NCBI GenBank assembly: GCA_021292165.1
Contig: CM037881.1
Span: forward strand, 2,976,001-3,040,000
DNA: 64,000 nucleotides
From: Shinisaurus crocodilurus
Taxonomy: Eukaryota; Chordata; Lepidosauria; Squamata; Shinisauridae
Direction of reading: 5' to 3'
The notes under the pieces are model-generated. The model saw only the letters and a program-made list of their open reading frames with translations. It ran no database searches and was not told the DNA's origin. This document shows positions 1 to 14,083 of this stretch, piece by piece. Every line of letters starts with the position of its first letter. Position 1 is the stretch's first letter. The translations under genes were made by a program, and so were the position numbers.

Positions 1-290
1 AAACTGGGAAATATTGAAGTTGACTGGCTGATATACATCAAGTGATCCATTTTACTTCCAGTCCCACAGTTTTATCTCAAGCTATCCAGTTCCTAAATCC
101 CATAGAATAGCTGATGTTAAATACAACTTATTCCTCTAAGAAATTCCTATCAAACATCTATAAGGTGCTATGTGACTTACTGACCGGGGATCTGAACTCT
201 TTAAAATCATTATGGGAAACATACCTGAATTGTGACACAAAAATATTGGATTGGCAAAAAATATGGGGAAAATAGCCATTCAATTCAGCG

Positions 291-358
291 TAGCTGGCTG
301 GGGCATGCTGGGAGTTATAGGCCAAAAACATCTGGGGACCCAAGGTTGGAGAACACTG
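291..358. mobile_element. Single arm of a palindromic hAT-type MITE
   Basis: This is the right half of the repeat found elsewhere in the window (for example 31068-31174 and 61686-62198), running from the GGGGCATGCTGGGAGTT core to the terminal GGAGAACACTG. The left half is absent and I see no clear 8-bp duplication, so it looks like a decayed or truncated copy. Confidence 0.7.
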
Positions 359-841
359 GTAGATCTTGCATAAACATTACTATCTGTAGCTTATATATTA
401 GGGATGGAATTTTCCAAACTTGTTTAAGAAAACTGTCTCTCACTGCATATTGTGTAATGCACAACACAATGTCTCTGTTTTGCAGTGCCTGTTAATCTTG
501 GACCTCGGGATCTATGGGCTCTTTCAATATCTGCTCTATTTGGGGGGGCGAGGAGAGGGAGAGATATCTGGGACCATCATTAATCATGATTTCTCCTTTC
601 CTATATCAAAGACACCTTTCCCAGTAAAGTTAGAGAATTAATATGATCATGGCAGATAGAATAGGCTATGCCAGATTTTGGAGACAATAAAAATCCCACC
701 CAGTAAGGATTGGCTAGAATATAGGAAAACTGTAAATGTTTTGAGTTATATTTGTATGGAAGAAACACACCAAAAGTTAGGTATTTTTAGAAGAAATGTT
801 CAAATTCTAATAACTGTATTTTGATTTGCAAGTCTATTTTG

Positions 842-847
842 TTTATT
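842..847 (-). promoter_or_regulatory. CTC1: Candidate poly(A) signal of CTC1
   Basis: AATAAA on the minus strand about 170 nt downstream of the CTC1 stop codon at 1020. The spacing suits a short 3' UTR. No transcript evidence is available, and AATAAA is common by chance in AT-rich DNA. Confidence 0.4.
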
Positions 848-1019
848 TGCATTATAAGTAAATTATCAGTATCCTGCATTGTGTAAATATGAAAAAAACA
901 CAACCTTATTATTAAAGTCTCCAAATGTTGTGACCCACTCAAGTAGAAATGTCTTCATTCCTCCTCTATGCAAGATGAGAGATGATACACAGATATTTTG
1001 CTTTCCCCCTCCTCATTGT

Positions 1020-1123
1020 TCAGGTCACCTCCTGGATGTTCAGACATACCAAGTTCCGTCGATTCCCCATCTGACTTAGGAATTCTAATTCATTAGAGAA
1101 AAACCTCCTCAACTGTCTTGTCC
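1020..1123 (-). CDS. CTC1: CTC1 exon 22 (last coding exon)
   Basis: It follows a TTTCTTTCTAG acceptor and enters in phase 1, matching exon 21. It encodes about 34 residues ending [10 protein letters not shown] and then TGA. The pattern [17 protein letters not shown] matches the mammalian CTC1 C-terminus (LTHVNPRLRLSCLSIRE). The tail after that block is shorter than in human. A 4.9-kb intron separates it from exon 21. Confidence 0.9.
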
Positions 1124-4100
1124 CTAGAAAGAAAATGAGTGAGTTTGCTTTTTTACTGTGAATTCAGGAGCATTGCTAAGGATGGGCACATGGGGCCTGT
1201 ATCCTGAGTCTCAGCCAGCCCGTGTTCTGGGGATAGTGGGGGTGCAAACAGGACACTCGGGGACTGGGGAGGTCCAGAGCAGGAGCCAATTCCTTGTCAG
1301 GACTCCTTGGTTCCCATAATGTAAAGTTCTCCTTACCATGACCACTTTCTCAGCCGTGCTCCAAATCTTGCAGCCTAACACCCCCGGGGGGGGGGGGGGT
1401 CTAACCTATGGGATTCCACAAGATGCTGTGAGGGCCCAGGCCTTGATGGTTTTTTAAAAAAGATTATTTATTTATTTATTATATCTATACCCCGCCTTTT
1501 TTCCTGCAAGGAACCCAAGGCGGCTTACATAGTCCTCCTCCTCCTCTCCATTTTATCCTCACAACAACCCTGAGGTAGGCTAGGCTGAGAGTCAGTGACT
1601 GGCCCAAAGTCACCCAGTGAGTTTCATGGCCGAGCTGGGACTAGAACCCGGATCTCCCGAGTCCCAGTCCAACACTCTCACCACTACACCACACTGGCTC
1701 TCACCACACTAATTAAGACTTATTAGTGGAGGAGAGGTCTAACAAAATGGTATTTCAAAAGCAGAATACTGGGGGGACAGACAGCACAGGAGGTCTGATT
1801 CCTTCCTGCCCTGACATCTCAAAAGCATCCAGCTCCTGGAAAAAATCTGCATTTATACTCTTTACCCTGTTACCATATAACTTCTACCTTTCCCTTTTTT
1901 AAAAACACATACATACACACACACTCTCTGCCCCCCCCCCCCCCCCCAGTTTCAGAGTTCTTGCATGTTTAATAAATGTGGAAGAAGGAATTCTGGAATG
2001 TGCAGGTTTCCTCACTCCCCCTCATGTAGAACAGCATCTGCAGCAAGTCCCTTTTGTATACTGCTGCTTATTTATTTATTTGTTGCATTTATGCATCACC
2101 CATCTGGCCGGCAAACCGGCCACTCTGGGCAATGTACAACATGATAAAATATAAAATACATTTAAAACAGTATAAAATTTTAAAATCTTAACCCACCCCA
2201 TATTCCTGCCTGAACAGCCATGTTTTTAGTGAGTGGCGGAAGCTCAGCAGAGAGGGGGCATGGCGGAGGTCACTGGGGAGAGAGTTCTACAGTATGGGGG
2301 CCGCCACAGAAAAGGCCCTCTTCCTCGTCCAGTCTAGCTGCTCTGGCTGAAGGGACAAGGAGAAGGCCGTCTGTGGCAGATCTTGTTGAGCGGCCCACTT
2401 GGTGTTGCTGGAGACGCTCCTTGAGATAAACCGGACCGGAGCCATATAGGGTTTTAAATAGTATAGGAGCCCTCTTTTCCTTGCCCTCTGGTCACCCTTC
2501 CTGGTTGCTGCTCCTTTTCTTCACTGTCTCCTAACACTATCTGTTAGCCTTCTCCAATTCCATATCCATCGCATTACCCCAAATCATCTCCCCCGTACAG
2601 ATTACGTGCAAAAAACATAGTACAATGGGACATCTGGTTCCAATGCATTCAAACAACATTCCTGTGGGGCCATCCACAAATTACATGCAAATGCATGTAA
2701 AGAAGGAACTCCTAAAAAAAAATGAAAACAGATTTAGGAAGCTGTGATTTTTGAGCCCCGGGTGGGATTTTTCTGTTAAGTAATGATTGGAAGGCGATAT
2801 TAAAAACTGGCACATTTCAGGCTGAATGCATCTCTACAATCTCTAAACCCACAAGCCCATCCCTATCATAAAAATGTTTGCATCACAGGTTGAAAAATCC
2901 ATGAGCCTTGTAGCCACTGGTACTGCACCATCATGCCTTACAACTGGCATCCAGGTTGTTGCAGAGGTCAGGGAAGCAGATTTGTCCTCTTGCCTTGTCT
3001 TTAAAGACTTTGTGCTTTGTGCACCTGGATCCTGCAATGTTTGCCCGTTCTTCCTGGCAAAATTGCTCCAGCTCTGTCAAGTTGGATGGGGACCGTTGGT
3101 CAACTGTAGCTTTCAAGCCTTGCCACAGATTCTCAATCAGATGGAGGTCTGGGCTTTGACTGGGCCATTCTAAGAATTTCAGGTTCTTGTTTTTAAACCA
3201 CTCCAGTGTTACTTTGGCTGTGTGTTTAGGGTCATTGTCCTGCTGGAAGGTGAACCTGTGTCCCAGGTCCCAGGTCCCTTGCAGACTGAAACAGGTTTCC
3301 CGCTAGAATTGCCCTGTATTTGGCTCCAATCATCTTGCCCTCAGTCCTGACCAGTTCCCAGTCCCCGCTGAGGAAAAGCATCCCCGCAACATGATGCTGC
3401 CGCCCACCACCATGCTTCCCCGTGGGGATGGTGTTCTCAGGGCAATGCGCACTGCTGGCTCTGCACCACACACAGCATTTTGCAGCAAGGCCAAAATGTT
3501 CAGTTTTGGTCTCATCAGACCAGAGAACCTTTTCCCACATGTTTGCTGTGTCTCCCACATGCCTTTTTGCAAACTCCAAACGGGCTTTGGTATTGGTTTG
3601 TTTCAGCCATGGCTTTCTTCTCACCACTCCTTCCATAAAGCCCAGCTTTGTGGAGCATCTGGGTGATAGTTGTTCCATGGACGGTTTCTCCCATCTCAGC
3701 TGTGGATCTCTCCAGCCCTTTCAGAGTTACCATTGGCCTCTTGGTTGCTTCTCTGACTAAAGCCCTCCTTACCCAATCACTGAGTTTGGGTGGACAGCCT
3801 TCTCTAGGCCGAGTTGCGGTTGAGCCATATTCTTTCCATTTTGTAAGAATGGATTTAACGGTGCTTAGCGGATGTTCATAGCTTGGGATATTTTTTATAA
3901 CCCAACCCTGATTGGTGCTTCTTTACAAACTTTACAAACCCCTTGGCAGTTATGCCATGGGGTGCCACAGGGCTCTATTTTATCCCCTATACTGTTTAAC
4001 ATCTACATGAAACCACTGGGCGAGGTTATCCAGAGGTGTGGGCTGAGGTGTCATCAATATGCAGATGACACCCAGCTCTATCTCTCCTTTTCATCTAATC

Positions 4101-7100
4101 CAGGTGAGGCAGTGGCTGTTCTGAATCAGTGCCTGGGCACGGTAATGGACTGGATTAGGGCTAATAAACTGAGACTCAATCCAGATACGATGGAGGTACT
4201 GTTAGTGGGTGGTTCGTCTGCCCGGCTAAGTGATATTCAACCAATTCTGGATGGGGTTGCACTCTCCCTGAAGGATCAGGTTCGTAGTTTGGGGGTGCTC
4301 CTGGATCCACAACTGTCACTCGAGGCACAGGTGAACTCGGTGGCACGGAGCACCTTTTATCAGCATAGGCTGATGTACCAACTATGTCCTTATCTGGACA
4401 GAGATAGCCTAGCTACAGTTATCCATGCTCTGGTAACCTCTCGTTTGGATTACTGCAATGCGTTATACGTGGGGCTGCCTTTGAAAACGGTACGGAAACT
4501 TCAGCTGGTCCAAAACAGGGCAGCAAGATTGTTAACAGGGGCTGGCCGACGTGAACATCTTATGCCAGTGCTTTCTCATCTGCACTGGCTGCCAGTCTGT
4601 TTCCGGGCCTGATTCAAAGTGCTGGTACTAACATTCAAAGCCCGAAACGACTTGGGGCCAGGGTATCTGAAGGATCGTCTCCTCCCATATGTACCTGCCC
4701 AGACACTAAGATCTTAGTCAGCAGTCCTTTTCCAAGAGCCCCTGCCAAAGGAAGTGAGGCAGGTGGCTACCAGGAGGAGGGCTTTTTCTGCTGTGGCACC
4801 CCGGTTGTGGAATGAGCTCCCCAAAGAGGCTCGCCTGGCGCCTACTTTGTACTCTTTCCAGCGCCAGGTGAAGACCTTTCTATTCTCCCAGGCATTTAAA
4901 TCATTTTAATCATCTTAATTATTTTAATCTTGTAGTTGTTTTTAACTCTGTTATTGTAACTGGTGCTGCTAGCTCTGCTGTTTGTTTTTAATCTGTGGTT
5001 TTAAATTTTATATTTATTTTATATTGTATTTTATGGTTTTAACTGTTGTAAACCGCTCAGAGAGCTTCGGCTATTGGGTGACAGAAAAATGTATTAAATA
5101 AATAAATAAACTTTATCCCAGCGTTGTTTTGATAGCTCCTTGGTCTTCATGATGCTGTTTGTTTAAATATGCTCTCCAACAAACTCTGGGGCCTTCCAGA
5201 AACAGGTGTATTTAATCTGAGATCATGTGGCACTGGAATTGCACACAGGTGGACTCCATTCAACTACTTACAGTATGTGACTTCTGGAGGCAGTGGGTTG
5301 CACCAGAGCTTCTTTAGGCATGTCACAGCACAGGGGGTGAATACTTATGCAACCAGCAAGTGCCAGTTTGTTTATGTTTACAACACACACAATATTCCCC
5401 ACCCTGCCACAATTTCTAAATTCTGGTATGGAGAGTGCAAACTGCTGGAGGTCATCAGGAGACTAAATGATGAAACTCTCAACCCCTAAAAATCTACAAA
5501 AAACAAGACAAACTGATGGACCTGTTCTCTTTGCCTCCATCATCTCTAATACTGAAAACTGAGTGCTTTTTCGCTTATTTAAATGTGTATGCCAACAGCC
5601 TACCTGTCTTCCCCCATCCCCGCAATTCCAAATAAACCTGTTTTGATCAGGTCAACAAAAATTCTGCTTGCAAAAATTCTGTGTGCAACTGTTTCGCTTT
5701 CACAGACATATAAATTCAGCAGCTTCTTAAGGCATCTTGCTCAGCAGCCATTTTGGGGCTTGCAAGACTTGATTTCCTGTTCTTTGTAGGCTGGTGTCCC
5801 CCGTCCCCCCGAAGGTGTACTGAGGCTACACTGGCAGATAAGTAGCACTTCTCTGCTCTTATCAGCTTGTTTCAGAGACGGATTTCGCAAGAGAGTGCAC
5901 CTTGGGGGCAGGAGTTCACGCAGTTGCTGCCTTGAGTGTCCAAGCTCTTACCCAAGAAGTCCAAATATAGTTATAAAAAAAACAGACAGCCTCTTTCCTC
6001 AGCACTGGAGGCTTCCATATCCAGTTCTGATCAAGCTGAGGGCACACATCTACATACCTGCTTCATGAACCTCTGCAGGCTTTCTATCCAGTCTGAAAGT
6101 CAACAGTATGGACCGACAGACAACTGGGCTCCTGCATAAGTTTCTCAAGTACCACATGAATAGGTCTTCAAGGTCTTCCATTCTCTGTCGGAAGCAGAAG
6201 ATTATCAACAGTGTACTGAGTGAGTGAAATACACCAAAGATCGGTAAGGAGGATTAACCATTCAGACATGGGGTCAGCAATTCAACCGAAAGGGAGCCAC
6301 TCACCCCGGGCCCAGTGCTAGCTTCATTATGTTGAATGCAGACGCTGCCCTTGCTCTGAACATGCTTCTGTATAACATCCCACTCCTCGGGGTTCAGACC
6401 CAGCACTTCCTGCACTTGCTGGTTCTTGCACAACACTACAAACTCGCTTGTTCCATCTTCCACTAGGACCCTGAAGGAAAACGTTTAGAGGAGTCACGAG
6501 ATTTAAAACAGTAATGAGATCAAAATGGTGGTCTGCCTACTCAACAGGCTTACTCCATACCACAAAGCAGTAGATGGTAAACAATAATTTGGCAAAATTC
6601 ATATTCTGGAAAAAACACACAGAATGGTTTCTGTGTTTCAGAATGGTTTGGAAATTTCATCTCAGACAAATACATTTAAACAAAAGCAATTTTCTTTAAC
6701 TTGCTGGAAAGATGCTTGGTTAAATCATTACCTTATTCAAGATATTATTTCCTGGTCAATCTTGCTCCCAAGTCCTCATATATCCTACCCCACATTCTCC
6801 CCCTACAGGACTATTTGGACTTGGTGGGTTGAGAGCTACACATCACAATGCCAGTTGCCTCTGCCCTGCTCCATGTGTGGTATATTCTGTCAGAATATTT
6901 CATGGTTGTTAACCATTTATTGGTTAGCATCATATACAAATCCTTTCATGCCATACTAGTTCCTCAATTTTTTAGACTATGCAGTTAGTGAATTCTGCTT
7001 CTATTTGGCATGCGTATCATTTTAAGAATGAGGCAAATCTCTGCATTATTCTACCTGGTATCAAATATGCTGCATGTTTCTTTTTCCTATATTTGGAGCA

Positions 7101-7155
7101 GAATGATGTGGGGAGGTGACTCTTGCATGGGTCTGTGACCTGACAAAATGGCGGC

Positions 7156-7192
<37 letters not shown>

Positions 7193-10100
7193 CGTGTGTG
7201 TGTACTGGAGCTCCACTGTGGTAGTGACAGGGGAAACATTTTTGTTTTTTCTTTCCCTGTTTTATGGTCATGGTCATGACAAACCTACAAGCTTGGGCGA
7301 AATATGGTTGATGACCCAGAAGGATTGTTTCCTACAAACTATAGAGCTTATTCATCACTGTGTTAAGGCAACAGAAAGTATAAGTCTCAGTAAAGAATTT
7401 CAATTAGATACTTACAGAGGAGAAATTGCTTGATATACGGCAATTAAACCAGTGTTGATTTTAAACATATGTAGTGAAGCACAGAGCTACTCATATTGGA
7501 TATCAATTCATTATTAATGATGTAATTTAATAAGTGGTCACATACAGTGCATATGAATATTTTACGATGAAATAGAAAATTGTTCAGTGCATGAACCACC
7601 AGTATTAAAATGCTTTTATACAGATCAATGATGTGGCCACACTTGGAATACTGTGTGCAGTTCTGGTTGCCACACCTCAAAAAGGATACTGTAGAGCTGA
7701 AAAGGGTGCAGCCAAAATAATCAAGGGACAGGGCTTTTTAGTTTAGGGAAAAGATCACTAAGGAATAGGATTGTGGATTATAAAGTTAACCATGGTCTAG
7801 AGAGCAGGGGTGGGCAACTTGTGACCCTCCAGTTGTTTTGTCCAACAACTCCCATCAACCCTAGCCAACATAGCCAATGGTGAGGGATCATGTGAGTTGT
7901 AGGCCAAAACATCTGGAGGGCTACAAGTTGCCCATCCCTGGTCTAGAGAGATAAATTTTGATCCTTCTCTAGAAGGATCTGTGGCTCACGCTGGCTCAGC
8001 TTGTCTGAGCGTGGAAAGCTAAGCAGGGTCAGGCCTGGTTATTACTTGGATGGGAGACCCCTCCTCTAGTTTCCTGCATTGAGCAGGGGGTTGGACTCGA
8101 TAGCCTTGTAGGCTCCTTCCAACTCTATGATCTATGAAATAAGTATAGACAGATCATTTTTCATCCTTCTCTTTATCCTAGAACTTGATGTCGTTCAATT
8201 AAGCTGATGTGCAGTAGATTCAAGACAGACAAAATGAAGTACTTCTGCACATAACACAGAAGTTTAACTCACAGGAGTTAAATGCTACAAGATGTAGTAA
8301 TGGTTACTGGCTCAAATGAGCCAGTACAAGGAGATTAGAGAAATTAGAGGGCAGACTTATCAACAGCTCCTTGCTGTGGTAGCTAAAGGGAATCTCCATG
8401 TTTGGAGGCAGTTAATGGGGAAGTGGGGGAGGGGAGAGAGAAGAGTGGGAGAGGACTGCTGCCTTCTTCATGCCCTCCTCGTGGGCTTCCGGGAGGCATT
8501 TAGTAGTGACAACTCCAAACAGGAGGCTGGACTAGATAGGCCTTGATCTAATCCAGCAAGGCTATAATGTATCGGTTATAAAATGCAAAGGCTATAACAT
8601 ACTGGCTATCAAACTGGCAGAGGCTGAACAGCCATTGTATTCAAATCCTTGACTGAAAAGATTAAATAGATATTTGACCTTGAAAGCCCATATGAAGGGT
8701 TTTCCAGATAAATTTATGGTAGGCACATTCCTTTCCACAGTACTTACCTGGCACTAGCTTTATGCACTCCTGTATGTGACAAGCAAGATGGGTTATACTG
8801 GCCGCCTCTCCCCTGGAAGAAGAAAAGTAGAGGGTGACGAGAAACTCAGGCCAGTTCTCACTGAAGTGGTAAACATGTATATGGGCTGTGCCATTTCAGA
8901 CTGCAGGTGTGGGGGCTCACATGACTGAATGGTTCTCCTTACAAAGTAATCCCTTCACTCGGAAAACTATCACAGGGGAAAAGAGTTCTAGCTGGAGAAA
9001 CTCCCCTCTTCAAATAGGACGGTGACTGGATACCTTTGTGAAAGTGCTGTTGCAGAGGGAGCAGACCCATTGCAGGGACAAAGACAGGACACACGTCAAG
9101 TGGCAGGTCACCTGTGCTGGGCACAGACCAGGAGGCTGAAGCAGCATGTTGAACAAATACACCTCTGAGCGGCTAGAGACGGAACCCAGATGACTGGAAA
9201 TAAAATGACACAAGGAATGCATCGGCCAAACTCAATACAGAGGGATGCAACACCTTTCAAGAGACAACGGCACAGTTTGGTACTCACCTGGGAGAAGGGT
9301 TGTGAGGGGGAGGAGTCAGAACCCTCACGCAACTCGTGGCAGTGTAAGTGCAGTAGACATTTCTGAATCTGTAATGCAAAGAGGCAGCCTCTGGGTTCTA
9401 GAAGAGCTCCACCCCTGGGCTTCCAGTGGCTGCCAGCATCCCCTTAGAATCATAGAAAAGTAGAGCTGGAAGGGGCCTACAAGGCCATCGAGTCCACCCC
9501 CCTGCTCAATGCAGGAATCCAGGTCAAAGCATCTCTGACAGATGTCTGTCCAGCTGCACCTTGAATGCCTCCAGAGTGGGAGAGCCCACCACCTCCCTAG
9601 GTAGTTGATTCCATTGTCTTATTGCTCTGACAGTCAGGACATTTTTCCCGATGTTTAGGTGGAATCTAGGTTCCTGTAACTTGAGCCCATTATTCCGTGT
9701 CCTGCAAACTGGGATGAACGAGAAGAGATCTTTGCCCTCCTCTGTGTGACATCCCTTCAAATACTGGAAGAGTGCGATCATATCTCCCCTCAGTCTCCTC
9801 TTCTGAAGGCTAAACATGCCCAGCGTTGGTATTCATTCTATGCCCCCCAAACCCCACAGCGAACACAAAAATAATTTTAAAAATTAGCAACAACAATAAA
9901 ACAAATTAGCAACAACAACAAATTATTTTTGTTATTTATAGTATTTCTGTCATGTTTGCTGTTGCCAACTGCTTTGAGCTGCCTGAAAAAAAATGGCATG
10001 GTTTGTTTTAAACAAGCTCAGGTAATCGTGGCTCACAAAGTTCCGAGGCAGACAGGAGCCTGCTGGCGCAGGCAGCCACGAAACGCCCGGCCCCCGGTAG

Positions 10101-13100
10101 GCGTTTAAGCCCACCTCGATCCCTTTCAGAACAAGACACACCTGGAGACCTTGCGCTGCAGGTTCTGGAAGAGAATCCTGGCCCCAGGCAGCATGCCCCA
10201 GAGATGTGGCAGGTACGTGGCTTCAACATACACATCCAGCAGAACGGAGGAAGCAGCCGCAGGCGCTACGCTCAGCTTCACGGTGTAATCCCAGGGGAAG
10301 AGGTTACCTAAATGTTCAGAACACAGGAAACACTTGGTTTTCACCCAGCAGATCCCCTCAGCTTGATGCTGTCTTAGAAAGGTGCTGCATCAGAGCTCCT
10401 GCTAACAACGCATCTACAGAGGACCTACCGCAGTTCTCCTCTTAAAGAATCGTTCTCCTCCACTAATACACGCCTATCAGGGCAGCCTGTCCGAGTGATT
10501 CCCCCATCCCGCCACAGAGCCTTGACCCAGCAACGCTCCTAAGACCACCGGGACTCATCTTTCTTCCAGTGTGTTTCAGATTCTCACCTTTCTGCTGGGT
10601 ACAGAAATCTGTTACTGACTTCTTTCCAGCATAAGATTCACACAAACTCCTCTCCACTATTTCTCCAGAGACAGAGACCAGAGATCCTGTGAAACTGATG
10701 AGAGGGAATAGAGTTTTATCAGGTCCTCAAATACTTGAGTCAGCATCATGATTCTGAACACAACAGTGTGTTTGTATCTGAACATTTATTTATTTATTTA
10801 TTATATTTATGAATCGCCCATCTGGCCAGACATCTGGCCACTCTGAGCGATGTACAATGCAATAAAATACAAGGGGACACACACACACACACACATACAG
10901 TATAAAACACAATCAAAAACAGCACAAAACCCAAAAATCCTAACCCACCCCATTTATTACCCCGTCAGCATATTGGGTTGGATCCACAGTGATATTTAGA
11001 GTAGACCCACAGAAGTCAGTAAGATTTCAATGGGTCTACTCCACCTATGATTAAGTTTGGATCCAAGCCATTATCTCCAAGCATACCATACATGCAGGCA
11101 ACCACCTATTTATTTACTTAAAAAGATGTCCACGTTGCCTTTCCAAAGCTCAAGATGGCTCATGCTAAAAACAATTAAAATCAATTTCACCCCCTCACTT
11201 GAAGATGTAAATGTTTAAGCCTATGGGGTGATTCAAAAGTGGCAAATGGAAAAGGACTTACATCTGCTTAAAAGTTTGCTCAGGTTAGTATAGATGCAGC
11301 ACTACCCTGCTTTAAAAAAAAACATTAGCTGCATCTTTCAATAGGAGAGAGAGTAATGAATCCTGTAGATTTAGAGACTGAAGCTCGTGCACTTCCAGTA
11401 GTTCTGGGCTGGTCTACCTCTCATCCATTCCCCGCTTGTTTTTCCTCCCCTCTCTCTTCAGACTGATACACCTCTTTTATTTCTTCTTTGCTTTTCGTTT
11501 CTCATGATCTCTTGAGGAAATTTGTAGGATAGGGTAAATTGTGTTTTGTTGTTGCTTACATGGTGGTGTACATTTGTAAAAACATTAAGAGCAATAAGAA
11601 TTTTCCATTTAAAAAACAAATTTAGCTAAAATCTTTAAAATTTGAAAAAGAACTGCACCAAATTACCACAACCAACAGAGCTAAGTCCCAAGAAGGTGTA
11701 AAGCTAAGCAAATTATATTGGAGCAAAAAGTTGGTTCCAATGCATTATAGACCCACAAAGTCCTGGTTTTTGTTTTGTTTTGTTCTGAAAGTTAGCTAGG
11801 ATTTTTTTAAAAAAATGTTTTCATAGCTAGGAAGTAAAAAACCTACAGGGCTAGATTACTGCAATGCGTGGCACATGGGGCTACCTTAGAAACTTGTTAG
11901 TGCAAAAACACAGCTCCTAGGCTGCTAACTGGGGCCAGCTGCATGGTACGTATGACCAACCTGCCTGTCCTCAACCCTGTTTAACATACACATGAAACCC
12001 CTAGGAGAGGTTGCCCAGCCCTCTCTCTATAATGAATCCTTGCTGAAGGTCACTGAAGGCTTGGATGTGGGTTACCAGACGAAACTTAAGCAAGAGAAGA
12101 TAGAAATACCGCTGGCAAGAAGGATGTCCAATCTGGGAATTGAGTGTTCAGGCTGTCCTGGACTAAAGGAGCAGATGCATAGTTTGGGAGCACGTCTTGG
12201 CGGTGCCTCTGGCTAGGAATGGTTTCATAGTTTTCATAGATTATAGAGTTGGAAGGGGCCTACAAGGCCATCGAGTCCAACCCCCCTGCTCAATGCAGGA
12301 AACTAGAGGAGGGGTCTCCCATCCAAGTAATAACCAGGCCTGACCCTGCTCAGCTTTCTACGCTCAGACAAGCTGAGTCAGCATAAGCCACAGGCCCACG
12401 GGCTGCAGCTTGTGTTCCTTTTCTGAAGAAAGCTAAGCATGTCACATCTGCAACACCCTGGCTACTTTTGGATTAGACTACTATTAACACACTAGGTGGG
12501 GCTGCTCTTGAAAAGTGTCCAGAACTTCACTTGGTGCAAAATGTAGTAACCAGCCTGCTGACAGGCACCAGCCTATGCAATGATATTACATCAGTACTAT
12601 ATAAGCTTCATTGGCTCTCAGTTCGTTTCTGGACCCAATTCAAAATGCTGGCTCTTGCCTTGAAAGCTCTATACCAGGGCTCTCCCACCGTGGGTCCCCA
12701 GATGTTGCTGGCCTACAGCTCCCAGCATACCCAGCCAGCACAGCATTCTGGGAACTGTAGTCCAGCAACATCTGGGGACTCAAGGTTGGAGAGCCCTGCT
12801 CTAGACTGTTTGGGAGCATGATATCTTAAGAACTGTCTCCTCCTGCCTGGCTCCCCTCACAGTGGTAACTAATCAGGGTTACTAAACCCTGTCCAGCGTG
12901 CCTCTGCCAGGTGCAGTGCGGAGGATGGGGGACATAAGACAGGGCCTCCTCACAGGTGTCAGCCAGACTGGAATTTTCTGGCCTGTAAGATCCTGATTAC
13001 TTTTTAAGTTGGTTGGTCTGTGACCATAATTAAATAAACTGAACTGAACAGATTACTTTTAAAAAAAATGCATTTAGGCATCAACTGAGGATATAATGGA

Positions 13101-14046
13101 GGAGGATTATGTAAGCCGCCTTGGGTTCCTTTCGGGGGGAAAAGGTGGGGTATAAATATAATAAATAATAATAATAACCTAAAACAATTTTTAGATGCAC
13201 ATTTTATGAAAATGCTTCCTGATCTGGCTTAGTTGTGGCTAGTCATGGCGGCTGCCTACTACTGTGTTACTGCTGTGCAACATTTTTTATTGTTTAGGAT
13301 TATATTGATACCCTCCTGGAGGGTCCCATATGAAATGGAAGGTGCAGGATGTAATTTATTTTATTAAGTACATTTTTATATATAAACCCACATGCAGAAA
13401 GCTATCCTTGGAAGCAAGTCCTGCTGAGCTCAGAACTGGGTATATGTTTATTTTATCAGCTGAAGACTCTAATTATGGCCTTTGAGGAATATTTTGTCAC
13501 AAGTTACAACAATGTATAATAAGCCAGGAAAGTATGCTGTGAATAAATGGCATGTGAGGTCATGCAGCCCATTCACTCTTGCTTTGCTCCTCCCTTCATG
13601 CAAGCAGGTAAAACAAACCAGGAAAGGAGACAGTTTTGTATGATATCTGAACCCAGGATTACGGTTAAGCACACCCAAAAGGCCAGGACTGTAAACCAGC
13701 TTTAAACCAGGGTTATTTGTTGGCTTGCAAATCCTGGCTTGCTGGGCACACTTAACCATAATCCTGTGCTTGGTTTTCTCACAATGTTATCCACTCCAGA
13801 TCCCTGCTTGCACAAAGGGAGAAGCAACAGCCATGCACAGAGGATGCCAATAGGGTTCAACAGATCCCTGCTTCCCCCTCTCCCCGTGCCTAAGTGCAAG
13901 CATTCAGCTAGCCCAAACGGTGTCTGATCTCCCCATCCAGCCCTCTCTCATCCAGATACAAATTATTCATGTTCCAGAATCAGCTTTTCTCATATTCATA
14001 GCCAGAAATAAGTTGGCATTAAAGACCAGAATATCACAACTTCTGG

Positions 14047-14083
<37 letters not shown>

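Larger units (their letters stand above)
160..850 (+). mobile_element. L1-like LINE fragment, C-terminal/3' part
   Basis: Broken plus-strand frames read like the C-terminal region of an L1/Tx1-type LINE: an L..LW.TYL..D..I.DWQ.IW segment at about 190-285, and further on (about 660-800) a DWLEYRKTV..LSYICMEE segment like the end of L1 ORF2. Frames are interrupted and a hAT arm sits at 291-358. Recognised by eye only. It lies downstream of the CTC1 stop codon. Confidence 0.45.

Noticed and set aside
3391..3760. Plus-strand frames over the Tc1 element as host exons
   Set aside because: They are shadows of the minus-strand transposase.
7966..8141. A 5S rRNA gene
   Set aside because: Only the internal promoter region matches; the 5' third is diverged and the 3' part is CR1 tail, so it is a SINE.
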